Source: Arctopsyche grandis
Taxonomy: Eukaryota > Arthropoda > Insecta > Trichoptera > Hydropsychidae
Direction of reading: 5' to 3'
Assembly: GCF_051622035.1 (NCBI RefSeq)
Contig: NC_135356.1
Location: forward strand, 25,760,839-25,824,838
DNA: 64,000 nt
Below the pieces are notes generated by a model. That model made no database searches, was not told the DNA's origin, and saw only the letters and a list, made by a program, of their open reading frames with translations. Shown here one piece after another: positions 19,870-32,000 of this stretch. How positions within the stretch are numbered: position 1 is the first letter of the stretch; the number at the start of each line of letters is the position of its first letter. Position numbers and translations under genes: made by a program.

Positions 19870-22610
19870 AATAAAATGTTTATTTACCACTCCGCTATAC
19901 AAACCTACAATATTTTCAATTTAGGAGCACCACATTTGGTATACATACACACACATTTTCTACATTCCATACAGAACACGAAATGAAAATTTTGACAAAT
20001 GGTAGCGCTCGATAATTTGCTTCCGATTTTTTTTATTGTATTATAATATATGAGCATTACACGGTTCAGTAATTATTCCGCACAAAACGATCTCGCACAC
20101 GTCACTAAAATTTCGAGCACAGAACATCTGGCACCCGAAAATTCCACCCATCGAGAGTAATACACGCAAACTATCATACTTACGAGAAGTCTAGTACCGG
20201 ATATTACGTTTTCGCGATTTTCGATCGCAATGTGCGAAATAATCCGTTCAACATTTAAAATGAATGAATGTGCGCACCATTGTACAAACCTTGAGCAGTG
20301 TTCGTAAACACAAGGGAGTGTGTTCGCTACGTTAGTGGTTTGACAGCAGCCTTTGTATTTCAACGGTATTCTATTGCATTTTTTAAAATAAATTATCATA
20401 AATATTTATATAATATTTTTTCCTATAATTTGCACATTTAAAAACAATTTAAACCTGATAAGTGTATATCCTAGTTGTGAAATTTTAACCAACATTCAAA
20501 CAATAAGGATATATAACCTCAATGTTTTATATTACCTATATTCATGAATATATTGCACTAGCGATGTTTGTTTCTAGTTAATAATTAATCTTAGCTATGT
20601 TATACATTCTTTACATCCAGCGCGACGCTAAAAAGGTCCTCTAGGCCCAAAAAAAATTTTAGCCGAAAATCAATAAATGGTGACATATTGTTCCTTGAAT
20701 GAAATAACCACCATATTTACAAGCTTTTTATTAGCTTCATTATATTTAATGTTCTTTTTCATTGCCTACAGACAATCAATTACTCATATATTTCATAAAC
20801 TGCACATAATTTCAACGACTCCAATGCGCATATTCATATTATCTAGATGCGACATTTATAAACTAGTCGTCTGTATGCACATAATAAAGATATAGAAATA
20901 TCTAGATGAGCGCTTCCACACGAATTTGTCGGGTGAAAACGGACGATATGGCGGGGGATTCGAGGGGTTCAAGTATGTAATCAGGCACTGACAGTCAATG
21001 AACAACATTTTTTTATACCTGAGTTTTGGGAGAGATTGGGAGACCTTTTGTGGATCCAAATCTGAAGAGTGAAGGCGCATCTATACTTCATATATATATA
21101 GATGGATTCAAAGCATAACAAAAATTATGGATTATTCTAGATGTATGGCGACAGATGGAAACTAATTTGCACAAATTTCGTAATATTAAGATAATAAAAA
21201 GCTTGTAATAAGAAAGTGATCTGCAATCTGATGGTCTTTCTGAAGATAATTTTCGCAACATGCGTAGGAATGCCATATTGCATGAAAATCATTTCGAAAG
21301 TACTTACATTTGCAAATAAGCGTTTTTTTTAATGAAAGCGGTGAGGCCTCGGGGGCTATTCGCCCCCAAAAATAATCCCTTTTCATTACTGTTTATAGAA
21401 ATAGAAATATATACACTGATATAAAAAATTTGCCTGCATCGCTGTTATAAAAATAATGCTTGTTTTTTAATTACGGGGGTTATTTCTTTAAATAGATATC
21501 GTTTTGTTTTAAACTGATGACAATTTATTGAGATTTAATATCTTTGTTTAGACATTCAAGCATTTTTGAGATTGTGGGACGAATTTGACAATCTCTCGGT
21601 GAAGAACTCTGCCGCCAGTTCCTCGGCCCAATCAGTGACAGTTTTGCAGACTTCAACAATGGCTGGCGTATGTTTTCCACTCTAAAATTATTTTAATTGA
21701 TTTAAGACGATACAAGAATCGGATGGATCCAAACATATAGAGGATGATCCAATACCTCTTATCGCAACTTTTGCAACTGTTCTTCAACTGGTCTTGCTTC
21801 ATCATGCACACATGTCTTCCCTTCGTTGAGTAACCAGCATTTGCATCGATCATCACATCTTCACACAATGCCACTAAATTTCAGCCGGTCGAATGCTTTT
21901 CGCATTTGAAATTTCACCAATAGCACCTCATAGTTGACGAGATCGACGATTGGTAACTAAAACACTGTAGGGCTCGGAATTAACTGACAGCCCCACAAAC
22001 AAGCTAAGACATGTTCTTAGCCACTTTGCATTCCACAGCGTCAACTTGCGTTGCTAATACATACATATTATATATGCAAATAATTTTTACTTCAAAAATT
22101 ACTTATAAATTTTGTTAAAACAAAAATAAGTTTCTTTTTTATAACTTTCGCTTGCGGTACAAATTTATGATTTTTTATTGTATTGTTTTTGATATATAAA
22201 AATAAATAATATATCAAATGCATATATATAATATTTGTATATAAAAAAGCTAAAGCCTGCGGCGCGTTTTTTTATTATATAATTGTTCGACCTTTCCATA
22301 TTGTCGACATACTATAATATCATTAAAAATATTAATTATGATGATGTAATATTGTATTTGTTATATTATTTTTTTTTTAAACATTAGTAAGAGTCAAAAT
22401 TGAAACCTTGTATGTACAATCTCTATGAAATGCTAGTTACTGTTGCACCCTCTGTGACCTGTGAACTTGGATAATGAAGAAATAGCTCTACTGATGAAAA
22501 GTTGTGCATCATTAATATATTGTTATGCCCTCCCTTTCCCCCCTTGATTGTCTCTGCACAATTTTTAAACCTAAACTTGCAAAAGGTCGTGCCGTCTCTG
22601 ATATGATTGC
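19870..22610. other. Unassigned intergenic DNA
   Basis: No supportable exon. 20,070-20,345 has somewhat higher G+C with an open minus-strand frame of 108 codons lacking recognisable motifs. 21,340-21,370 holds a GGGGGCTATTCGCCCCC hairpin. 21,545-21,665 reads FLRLWDEFDNLSVKNSAAS, perhaps retroelement gag debris, unproven. Confidence 0.35.
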
Positions 22611-22739
22611 ATGCATGTAATACATCGTTTCCCAACCTGTGGTACGCGGTTGATGGTTGGTGGTACGCGAAAAAAATCACTAATAGCGGACATGCAGGAA
22701 TGAATGATTAAAATCATACAAATAGAAATATTTTTTATA

Positions 22740-22960
22740 TCTAATATATAATTTCGAAAAAGACTTTGTAAGTTTGTATCTTTGTTTGGGAACTTTGAAA
22801 AAAAAAAATTTCCATGGTGACAATTCAATTGGTTGAATATTATGTTTTTTTCGATTGAAATAAATTAAAAAAAAAAAACAAATGAATATTTACTATTAGA
22901 TTCGCCATTTTTAAGCTGTTTATATTACAAATACTGAGCGAAGCCGGGTAAAACAACTAG
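22740..22960 (+). mobile_element. Helitron-like non-autonomous element
   Basis: Begins TCTAATATATAATTTCGAAA, ends GGGTAAAACAACTAG, and is flanked by A and T. Subterminal GAGCGAAGCCGGG. 221 bp. Inserted in the larger hAT element. Confidence 0.8.
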
Positions 22961-23127
22961 TAATTAATAAACTTTATGTTAATTAGTCATCGTTGACGTC
23001 AATATGTACAGTCGATGATCGAAAATCTGGCAATCGATACTCAGATCCGGCATGGATTTTGGAGTGCAGTTTTAAATTTACCGCATTCACGCTCCAATAA
23101 ATATATAACTGATACTTGAGAATAGTA

Positions 23128-23660
23128 TAATAATCTTTAATGTTGCAGATAAAATTGAAAGTACATATGATTAGAAAATTAGATTTTTGGAATTTATGTA
23201 TCGAAAATGATCAAATTGAAGTATTTGAAACTTTACATTATTTCTTATCTGAAAACAAGAGTCGTATGTCTCGAGATATACGTGGAAAAATAATTGAATA
23301 TTTAATAGGACTGAATTCGTCTTTTACGCAGTGCTTCCCCAAACCTTTTAGAAGCAAACAATTTGATTTCAAGCCCCTTTGATAATGATCATTTTCGGAC
23401 AGCTACCAAGGAAACGGAGAACTTGATTGAACCTTAAAACTATAGCATTTAAAAACTGAATTCGAAATAAATAAGGTTATTAATTTTATGACATAGCGCT
23501 TAAATTTCTGTAACCGTTTACTAGCACTGAACTGGTTGAGAGAGCTTTCTCTTCATATATTTTAATAAGACAAATATAGAAATTGATTGAATCCAGCTCC
23601 AGACTTAAGGGTAAATCTCGCATCATTTGAACCAAATTTAAAAAAACTAAGTACAAGGAT
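23128..23660 (+). pseudogene. hAT transposase relic (ZBED5/FAM200-like)
   Basis: The open frame 23,140-23,382 reads IRKLDFWNLCIENDQIEVFE, then TLHYFLSE and RGKIIEYLIGLNSSFTQCFP, fitting the KL..W...i..g....F..L..f......i...i..HL..L...F..yFP segment of this transposase group. A shredded C-terminal part (LVERAFSS-like, then LRV..) follows to about 23,660 with stops. It belongs to the 22,623-24,691 host element. Confidence 0.55.
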
Positions 23661-24003
23661 CTCAATAAATTTATTTTGTAAGGAGATTTAATAAAACATA
23701 TTATATTTACTTTGTAATTGTGTGTTTTTATTTAAACAATCAATAATATTTTTACTATCAATAATAGAAGCATGACAAGATAGTAGATAAATATATCAAA
23801 CTTTGAGCATATTATAATTGTGATTCCGCAAAAAAATAAATTTCCATAAAATTTCGCACCAAAACAGATCTACATACATATTGCGTGTATCCTGTCTTCA
23901 CATTCCTTACAATGCAAATACTATATGTAATAATTACATGAAATACAATCATTTTTATATGGTGGTACAATTTAGCGTTATGTACTACCAAGTGGTACGC
24001 GAG

Positions 24004-24660
24004 TAGGGTTGCCAGATGATAATTTGATAAAGGAGGGCAGATGGGTCTAAAAAGGAGGATTTTCTGTAAAAAAAGGAGAACATTCAGAAATTAAACGAAT
24101 TTTTTATATTATTTTACTTTATTTTAATCATATTTAGCTGAGCTGTCAATTTTGGAAAGAAGTTCTTCGTTTTTTAACAAATAATTATAAAAATCTTCAC
24201 ATGTCATGTTTTTGAAGTTGTATTGAGTAAGAATTAAAGATTTAACTGACTGCACACTTAGTCTATTCCTCTCTTTGCTCCACTGAGTATGAATCAGTGA
24301 AAAAACTCTTTCCACATTTGCGTTATGTGCGCTTATAAAAAAATAAAACTCGCAGATCTTGAGCAGTTCTGAGAAACATTCAATGTTTTTAACACTTTTG
24401 AAGTAGATTGTCCACTGCTCGTGCAACTTAAAATCATAATATGCTTCATCCTCATCTGATTTTGATTTAAGAAATGAAATCAAGTTACAAAATTGATCGT
24501 GTAGCTTAACATCTTCAATCTCTACACCCTTTTTCGCCTCCCGCCAGTCCCGCCCGATGTTTATCAAAAAGGAGGACTTACAGTAGGTAAGGGAGGACGG
24601 GAGGACAAAACATGGAAAAGGAGGACATGTCCTCCTTTTGGACACCATCTGGCAACCCTA
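24004..24660 (-). mobile_element. Second hAT element, nested, 657 bp
   Basis: Ends TAGGGTTGCCAGATG and CATCTGGCAACCCTA are perfect 15-bp inverted repeats. TACGCGAG flanks both sides (23,996-24,003 and 24,661-24,668), an exact 8-bp target duplication. On the minus strand the interior encodes the transposase C-terminus: FYFFISAHNANVERVFSLIH, SKERNRLSVQSVKSLILTQY and a short tail ending KIDSSAKYD. This is the hAT dimerisation region. The remainder of the transposase is missing, so this is an internally deleted copy. TAGGGTTGCCA ends also occur alone at 57,117 and, inverted, near 61,600. Confidence 0.92.
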
Positions 24661-24979
24661 TACGCGAGTCAAAAAAGGTTGGGAAACGCTGATGTAATAC
24701 ATTCAGACATCAATACCAATCATGAGCTCGGTATGTGCATACGTACTTATAAAATATCAATATGGTCTTTTAAATTATTACTTTTTTCTTTGTTTTATCG
24801 TATACTTTTATTATTCTGTTCCATAATATATTCTGTATAGTATCATAATTTATTATAATCATCATAATTTATTCTGTTCCATAGCGGATTCCGTGTATAG
24901 CAATTGAATAAAACTTAGTATTTTATCGTTGTCTCTTTGAAATAATAATACATATATAATTTCTTTGTTAATTTAGAAG

Positions 24980-27201
24980 ATGCCTAAACCGGTGTGTATA
25001 ACATGCAATATTGGAGAGTCACTGCTGTGGCGAATTCGTGGCGGTGGTTATCTGTGTAACCATTGCTATAAAATTGAGACCGAGAATGGCGTAACACCGA
25101 TCACATCTCATGAACCAGAGATCATTGAAAAAGCCGAACCCAGCACTGATGCAAATTCGGCCTCAACTTCTGCACCAGCTCCGGTAGCCAAAACGACCAA
25201 GAAAGGCAATCGATGGACTCGTGCCCGTGCTGGAGCAACTGCTACAACTGCTACACCAGGTTCGGCCAATGCTCAACGTGGCGCGGCTAACATGAGAGGA
25301 CGGGGTCGACGAGCTTTCTTTAAAAAGACTCCGCTTAAAGCGCCGTCTGCTACTGCCACAATCATCACATCGGAGTCTATTTACTACAATGTATTATGAC
25401 GATGATGACTTTATTCACTTGTTGAGAGTGCACTGTTTTGACTTCTTATTCCATTTCATTTCAGGGTAAATATATGCAGATTGGTGATATCGTATCAATG
25501 TTGGATGAAGACGGAGATACTTATTATGCTCAAATCCGAGGTTTCATGACTGATCAATACTGTGAGAAGAGCGCCGTTGTCACTTGGCTATTGCCGACTA
25601 CAGCTAGTCCTCCGCCAGCAGAATGTTTTCATCCTGCTACTTATATCATTGGTAAATTAAATAATATTTTTCCCAAAACCAATGCATACTCAATTCTAAG
25701 CATGGCAGACTTCACTATGTCCAACATTTGTTATATTTTCTATGTAGTGAAATTATTTTGAGAAAGGTTTTCATTTGCCTTCTAGAGTAGAAACAAATGG
25801 AAATTTTTCAAAGATTTAAACTGGTACACAATTGTAACCCTTTGGCTGCTAGCTGTTTTTCAAAATGATAGCGAAATATGCTAACATTTATAATTCTATC
25901 GATTAAATAAATTATGTATTATTTATTTAACATACTTCACTGGCCGGGGGTGCCATACTTGATTGTACATTTTATTTGAAAGGGGTGCTTGCTATCGCTT
26001 TCTCTTTCTTTCTTGCTTTCACATGCGAGCGCGCGAGTGAGATGCACTAAATGTGGATGCTTATCAGGATTTTATTTTGAGATCTATGATTAGCACTGTT
26101 TATAGGTGTAATACATTTAAAGTGGGTATTCTGTAGTTCGCTCTCCCTCTTTCTTTCATGGTTGCTAGTGAGATGCACTCGGAGGTGACAATTTATAATC
26201 TTGTGATCTTTTTTTCAAAGGGTATTGTAAATATTTCAGTTGCATCTGATTGTGTGACAGCCTCTGACCTCTATAATACAAAACGGTTTTCTATTGTTAT
26301 CTTTTTTTCAAAGGGTATTGTAAACATTTTAGTTGCATCTAATTGTGCGACGGCTCCTGACCTCTATAATAGAAAACGTTTTTCTATTGTTATTATTCTA
26401 TATTCTATATCATTATAGATACAAAATAGTTGAACTAGAAAACTCACCCGAGCGCAAATAAAAAGTTTGTGTCGGTATAAATATATTTATATAAAATGTT
26501 TCATACCAATGATCTAAGTATTCAAATACAATCATTTCGACGTCAACAACGATCGTTGTTATCAATTCTCGCCATTTTCATAAATAACGATATATTGTTG
26601 TTTAGCATTCAAATGGTTACTTGTGAACTATGAACTATCGGATGGATTCAAATGAATACTGTCGACATGGCCCGCACATCCCAAGCCGGGCCCCTGGGCT
26701 AGCGTGCTTAAGCCCCCCCAATATTTTTCACAATAAACAATAAGGAGTAATAAGATTGAGGATCACCTGACAAATGATTACATGTATTTTCACAAGTTTC
26801 AAATAAAAGTCATGTTGTGAAAGCTAAGATATCACCAAAAAGTTACTACTTGAACATAACTACGAAAAAAACTTCTCAATTTCGTAAAAAATATAAAAAA
26901 ATGATCTCGGTGGTGGGCCCCCGGGCTAAAGCCATGGCTGTCCCCCCGATGTCTGGGCCATGACTGTCGATATCAAATTAATTTAACTATTTTGTTTGTA
27001 TAAAGGTAACATTGCTTCATTTATATTTTAGGTCCCGAGGAAGACCTTCCAAGAAAATTGAGTTGCATGGAATTTATAATGCATGCTCCATCTGAATATT
27101 ACAAGTCTAACAATACACCGTATCCACCAACCGAAATTCAGCTTGTTTCTAAAGCACGCGGCGGGTTTATTTGGTCTACTATGGAGTCCAAATATAAATG
27201 A
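24980..27201 (+). CDS. GATAD1: GATA zinc finger domain-containing protein 1
   Basis: Three exons: 24,980-25,390, 25,465-25,651 and 27,032-27,201, giving 768 bases and 255 residues with matching splice phases (0, 1). Cys6, Cys9, Cys26 and Cys29 make the zinc finger (CX2C-X16-CX2C). A Pro/Ala/Thr-rich basic linker with an Arg/Gly patch (MRGRGRR) follows. The conserved C-terminal half contains QIGDIVSMLDEDGDTYYAQI, DQYCEKSAVVTWL, ATYIIGPEEDLPRKL and APSEYYKSN, as in vertebrate GATAD1. Known role: a nuclear subunit associated with histone demethylase/deacetylase complexes at H3K4me3 promoters. TTAG just before the start could be an acceptor for an upstream noncoding exon. A candidate AATAAA lies near 27,434. 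Intron 2 (1.38 kb) holds a 93-bp tandem duplication and a hAT MITE. Confidence 0.93.
26205..26395 (+). repeat. Tandem duplication, about 93 bp x 2
   Basis: Two diverged head-to-tail copies of a block containing TTTTTTTCAAAGGGTATTGT, GCATCTGATTGTG and GACCTCTATAATA. The 93-bp period keeps a frame open by chance. Lies in GATAD1 intron 2. Confidence 0.8.
26666..26962. repeat. hAT-type MITE in GATAD1 intron 2
   Basis: Ends CATGGCCCGCACATC and, inverted, CATGGCCCAGACATC (13 of 15 identical). ACTGTCGA flanks both sides exactly (26,658-26,665 and 26,963-26,970). 297 bp with GGGCCCC(T)GGGCTA subterminal blocks and no coding capacity. Confidence 0.85.
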
Positions 27202-27700
27202 AGTCATTTATGAAAAATGACAAAGAATTCCCCAGAGAAAATGGGTGATTTTATTTTCCATTATTATTTTATTTACCCTGGATGGATATTCCAGATACAT
27301 TTTCATTAAGGGTGTATAAATAAGTGATTTATCATTGAATTTTTTTCATTTTATGTTTTTTTTTATATTAATAAAAACAAAATTACTATGTTTAAGTTAA
27401 GTTGAAAATATGTGTGTATTCGAGTATGTATTAAAAATATGAATAAAACTTGTGTCTCTCTTCGAATAACATGTGTTTTATTATGGTGCATCTGATAAAC
27501 TGTCTCGAATATTGATGAAAAAGTATCTGGATTTTTGAACCATTATGACTCAATGCAATTTTAATTTTGATGCATCCGTACTTAAATTTCATTTGAAAGA
27601 AAAATTGTTTTATTACAAGATTGCATTCGACACCCCTAGTCTAAACATGTTACTAGTTATATAATATGATTACGATAGTTGTATCAATAAGCTATTTTAT
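27202..27700. other. GATAD1 3' flank
   Basis: AT-rich, with TAATAAAAA near 27,371 and GAATAAAAC near 27,440 as candidate polyadenylation signals for GATAD1. Confidence 0.4.
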
Positions 27701-27705
27701 GTGTA

Positions 27706-27838
27706 TCGGTTAACCAGTTTTTTCGTGACCGATTTTAGGGTGTGACCAGTTTTAGTGTGACGGGTGATCGCGTGTAACCGATCTAGAGCGACCGGTTGTC
27801 CTGTGACTGGTTCACATATGACTAGTAGTCCGTTTACC
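27706..27838. repeat. GGTCAC-rich MITE, truncated copy 2
   Basis: Right half only, from CAGTTTTTTCGTGACC to the terminal GTCCGTTTACC, highly similar to 19,720-19,853. The left half is missing and no target duplication is visible. Confidence 0.8.
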
Positions 27839-28251
27839 AAAAAAAATATTAAAAAAATTGTTGTTACAGTTTTCCAAAATGAAACTGTGACCAAAAATTT
27901 AAACAAAAAAATAATTCACGTGAAAAGAAAAAATAAATAAATAAGAGATAAAAAACCAGAAAGAACATGATAAACATTTTAAAAATTATAAACAAATTAA
28001 GAAAAAATAAACAACTAAGCAAATTTTAAAATAAAAAATTAGTAATACAATTGAAAACATTCGTTGAAAAAACGTCGACGTGATTCGCTATCAGGTTGAG
28101 GCAGTGAGTAGCCCGATCAACGGGTGAATCAGTTAGGATTTCCTGGAACAAAGGACATTCACCAAAACAAATGGCAATGTTTAATGGAAATGGAATGGAA
28201 ATGGCAATGTTTAAACTTGCCATTCAAAATTGTCTTTTGGGAGATCGCAAT

Positions 28252-28506
28252 GGGTAAACGGACTACTACTCATATGTGAACCAGTCACGGGACAACCGGT
28301 CGCTCTAGATCGGTCACACGTGATCACCCGTCACACTAAAACTGGTCACACCCTAAAATCGGTCAACCAGTTTTCTCGTGACCGATTTTAGGGTGTGATC
28401 AGTTTTCTCGTGACCAGTTTTAGTGTGACGGGTGATCACATGTGACCGATCTAGAGCGACCGGTTGTCCTGTGACCGGTTCACATTTGACTAGTAATCAC
28501 CGAACC
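28252..28506. repeat. GGTCAC-rich MITE, copy 3
   Basis: 255 bp, begins GGGTAAACGGACTAC and ends TAGTAATCACCGAACC, i.e. inverted relative to copy 1. ATCGCAAT flanks it exactly (28,244-28,251 and 28,507-28,514). Shares the same arms with TCTAGATCGGTCACACGTGA. Confidence 0.9.
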
Positions 28507-28514
28507 ATCGCAAT

Positions 28515-29030
28515 GTGCGTACGAATATCATCGAAAAATGAAGAGCGTGTATGCAAAGAAACATGCGCACGTGGCACTCACGAATAGTGTTGCCACAACT
28601 ACTTGAATAATTTCAAAATCCAATTATTCCGAAGATTATAAATAAAATAAAACGTCAACCGATAATCAATATATTTATATATAAATTTAGTATAAAATAC
28701 AGAAAACTGCTTCGGGGATTTTTTATAATGGAATTCACATTGGGGTAAATCCAAAAAAACCATCGCATCATCGACTTCTGACCAGTTTAAAATTCGAATT
28801 TTGCTCTGAGAAAATTTTAGCTCATTTAATTTTCTTAGAAGACGTAAATTTAATTAATTAAAGCACAAATAATTGATAGACGCGTTGATTGTTACGAAAA
28901 TTAAGAATGTAGTACATAGCCAGCGTTGAAATTTTACGGCTAGCAACACTGTAATGAAGTGTCATTAATTTACTATCGAGTTGGCGGTTTGGTTAGTAGC
29001 TGTGTGTCATCGATAGACTTCTATTCTCGC
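28515..29030. promoter_or_regulatory. Presumed TMEM208 upstream region
   Basis: AT-rich DNA leading into TMEM208 exon 1. The last 60 bases (TTGGCGGTTTGG onward) are less AT-rich. No core promoter element is clear. Confidence 0.3.
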
Positions 29031-29034
29031 AACC

Positions 29035-32000
29035 ATGTCTAAGGATTTGAAGGTACTTCATTCTGGTCTTCTTCCAACTCTTCGAGATGGTGATGCGATC
29101 AATTTTTTTTCCAAAATCAACCTTACTATTTCACAATAACAGTACGTAAGTGTTGTTTTATTTATTCGACAAAATTAATGATACAAAAAAATCATTTTCA
29201 TTTAAGGCAGTGTTCTTTAACTCCATCGAAGCAATTATCTCCCCTTTACCATTAAATTATTTGACCCCACTCGCGCCCCACCCAGGTCAAAATTTAATTA
29301 TATAATTTTATGTGGGTCTGTTCAAAATATATTTCCGAGTAAAAAATAAAATCAAACATTTTATTCTACATATGTACCTACATACACCCAGCGCAAAGCG
29401 AAGCTTATCAGTCACAAATTTTACCGGAATGGCCCATTTTTCGCCCTATTGGGTCTCACTTTTTTGGCAATTTTGTTTTTATAATTTTACAGTTGTTTTC
29501 AGCATACCTCAACGTATTGTTGCCAAAAAGTTTTAAAGTCAGTTTCCCCCAGACTTTCAAGTAGTGCGTGTTTTTTTTTTTAGTGTTGTGAGCGTTGAGC
29601 GTAAAATATGAATTTTTGTCGATCGCCGAGAAATCAAAAATTGTCACTTTCTGGGAGGAAAATTATTCTTTTGCGGAAATTTATCGACGAACAGGGACAC
29701 ATTCTACCTACAATAACTATATTTTTTAAGAAGTATAAAAGAACAATGGACATAACACCTGTCGAAAGAGGAAAAATGGCAAAAAAACTGATTTCTCGAG
29801 ACAAACGGATTTTAAAGAGAATTTTACTTCAAAACAGATTCAAAACTGCGTCAGAAATTAGGTCTGAGTTCATTGAAGTTGGAAAAACAGTAAGCCTTAG
29901 AACAGTTCAATATAAACTAAATGAACTTGGTCTATTTTAACGGCGCCGTGCAAAAAAAAAACCCTCCCCACGAAGAAAATGAAGGATACTCGTCTTTTGT
30001 GGGCCAAATGGAAGAAAAATTGAACAGTTCAAGATTGGGAGACGATTACTTTTTCAGATGAATCCAAATTCAACCTGATTGGATCAGATGGGATGGCGCT
30101 AGTACGACGAAAATCAGGCTAACGCTAATAAAGAATCGTGCTAAACGCTGACTGTTTAACATTCGCCATGGTATGGTATTGGGGGCCATCACACGGTATG
30201 GTGTTGGGTCAATCATTAAACTAGATGGGATAGTCAACTCACAGGAGTATAAAAAAATCATCGACAAAAGCGTTATTCCTACATTTGAAGGCTTACCGGA
30301 AATGGTTAAGGATCTTGTCTTTCACGATGATTCAGCACCGGCGCATCGTTCAAAATTTCAGAGTATTCAAATTGTTTTCACAATTATTTTTAATGCATTG
30401 GTATATCACCATTTGGTTTTTTTTTTAAATATCGATCAAGATAAAGATAGTTTAGGCATAAACTCCATTGAATGACCAGGAAACAGCTCGGATCTAAATA
30501 TAATCGAAAATATGTAAGCAAAACAGGCAAAAAAATTAGAGATAAGAAACCAAAAACCATAAAATAATTAAAATACATTATTTATGATGTATGCTACAAT
30601 GAAATTAGTGATGAATTATTAAAAAAATAATATGAATCACTACTTAAACGAATAAAACTATTTATTAAAAACAAAGGGGGTCCCATTAAATATTAAAATA
30701 AAAAAACATTTTTATTTGTATTCCCTACTATTATTTGAAGTCCCCTTGATATGTTGAAAAGCTTGAAGAAGAAAAAAAAATCCGTTTTTATCGATTTTTT
30801 GATTTATGAAATCTACTCCAGGTATAAAAAAAAGTTCATTTTTACTCCAAATTTACAATGATTCCCCTCATAATATTATCTATTGACGAAATCACTTTTT
30901 TTTTTTTGCTGCATATTGATGAAGAGGAGTTGTAGAAAGTAATACGAAAACTGTTATTTTAAATTCCTTTCCTAGTCTTTTAAAATATATCATTATTTGC
31001 ATGTGATGCAACTGATAAGCTTCGCTTTGCGCTGGGTGTATATTGCCAATAACACGTATATGTGAATCATTCTTCATTATAAACAAATATTCTTCTTCCT
31101 CATTTGCTTAATGCTGAGCGTCGTGGTCATTGATATCTAGAGTCTTATACACGATCCACCTCGACCGCTATCTGTCCTGTGCCGAGTTGAAAACGGCGTT
31201 TAGTATCATTATATACAATCTTGTCAGTTCTTTAATTTGGTCTGACCGTCTTATGGGAGACTATCCTTTCGCTCGGCTCCCCCCCAGTGTTCCGGTGACC
31301 ACCAGCTTTTCTAGACTCTCCACATTCTTAATGGAAATATAGCCAAAGCAAGAAAGAATACTTTTCCTACGTGTTCACTTTCACTTCTTTATACCTGCTT
31401 TCTATTGGATTTCTAAAATATTCTAGTTGGAAATATTGGCGAAATTTTCAGCATGGCGGGCTTTTAACAGAAAAGACGTCAACACTCAAAGGTTAACGTA
31501 ATTTCAATACAATAAATAGCTGTCATAATAAAATTATTGCTTTAACACAATGGTGGCCGCTGACTCATATTTGCATCATGTTGGTGCCAACGCTTACTGG
31601 CCGCTATTAATGTGTGCGCGCAGAATACGGGAGGAAAAGCCTGTTCCTCTTGTTCCTGTTGTACCCTGCTCGCGCAAATTAAGTGAGTATGTACCGTTTA
31701 CCATACACCCTTTTTTTTTGATCTTTCGACTTAAGATCTTTCGATTTTCGATCTTTGCCTTCCGGTATTTGCGTTTTCCGTCTTTTCACATTCGGGCTCG
31801 TCACGGAGACCGTGTTTTGTGCATGTCCAGAGAGATTACTGTGAAAAAAATTGCCCACAAAAGGGGAACGGAAACGGATTTATATGCATGTACATGCGAA
31901 TATATGTATATAAAGTTTTTTTTAACAGTTCAATAGTTTAACCGCTCGGCCGCTATAGTATTAACATTTAAGGGGAGCTTCTATTTTGGAAGTTTAAAGT

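Larger units (their letters stand above)
22623..24691. mobile_element. hAT element hosting two nested insertions
   Basis: Inverted ends: CATCGTTTCCCAACCT at the left and AGGTTGGGAAACGCTG at the right (reverse complement CAGCGTTTCCCAACCT). The same 8 bases ATGTAATA flank it at 22,615-22,622 and 24,692-24,699. Inside lie a Helitron-like copy (22,740-22,960) and a second, complete hAT with its own target duplication (24,004-24,660). A transposase relic occupies 23,128-23,660. Net length without the guests is about 1.18 kb, so this copy was already shortened. Confidence 0.9.

Noticed and set aside
20073-20399. 108-codon minus-strand frame as a gene
   Set aside because: No recognisable motif, no splice support and no flanking coding signal.
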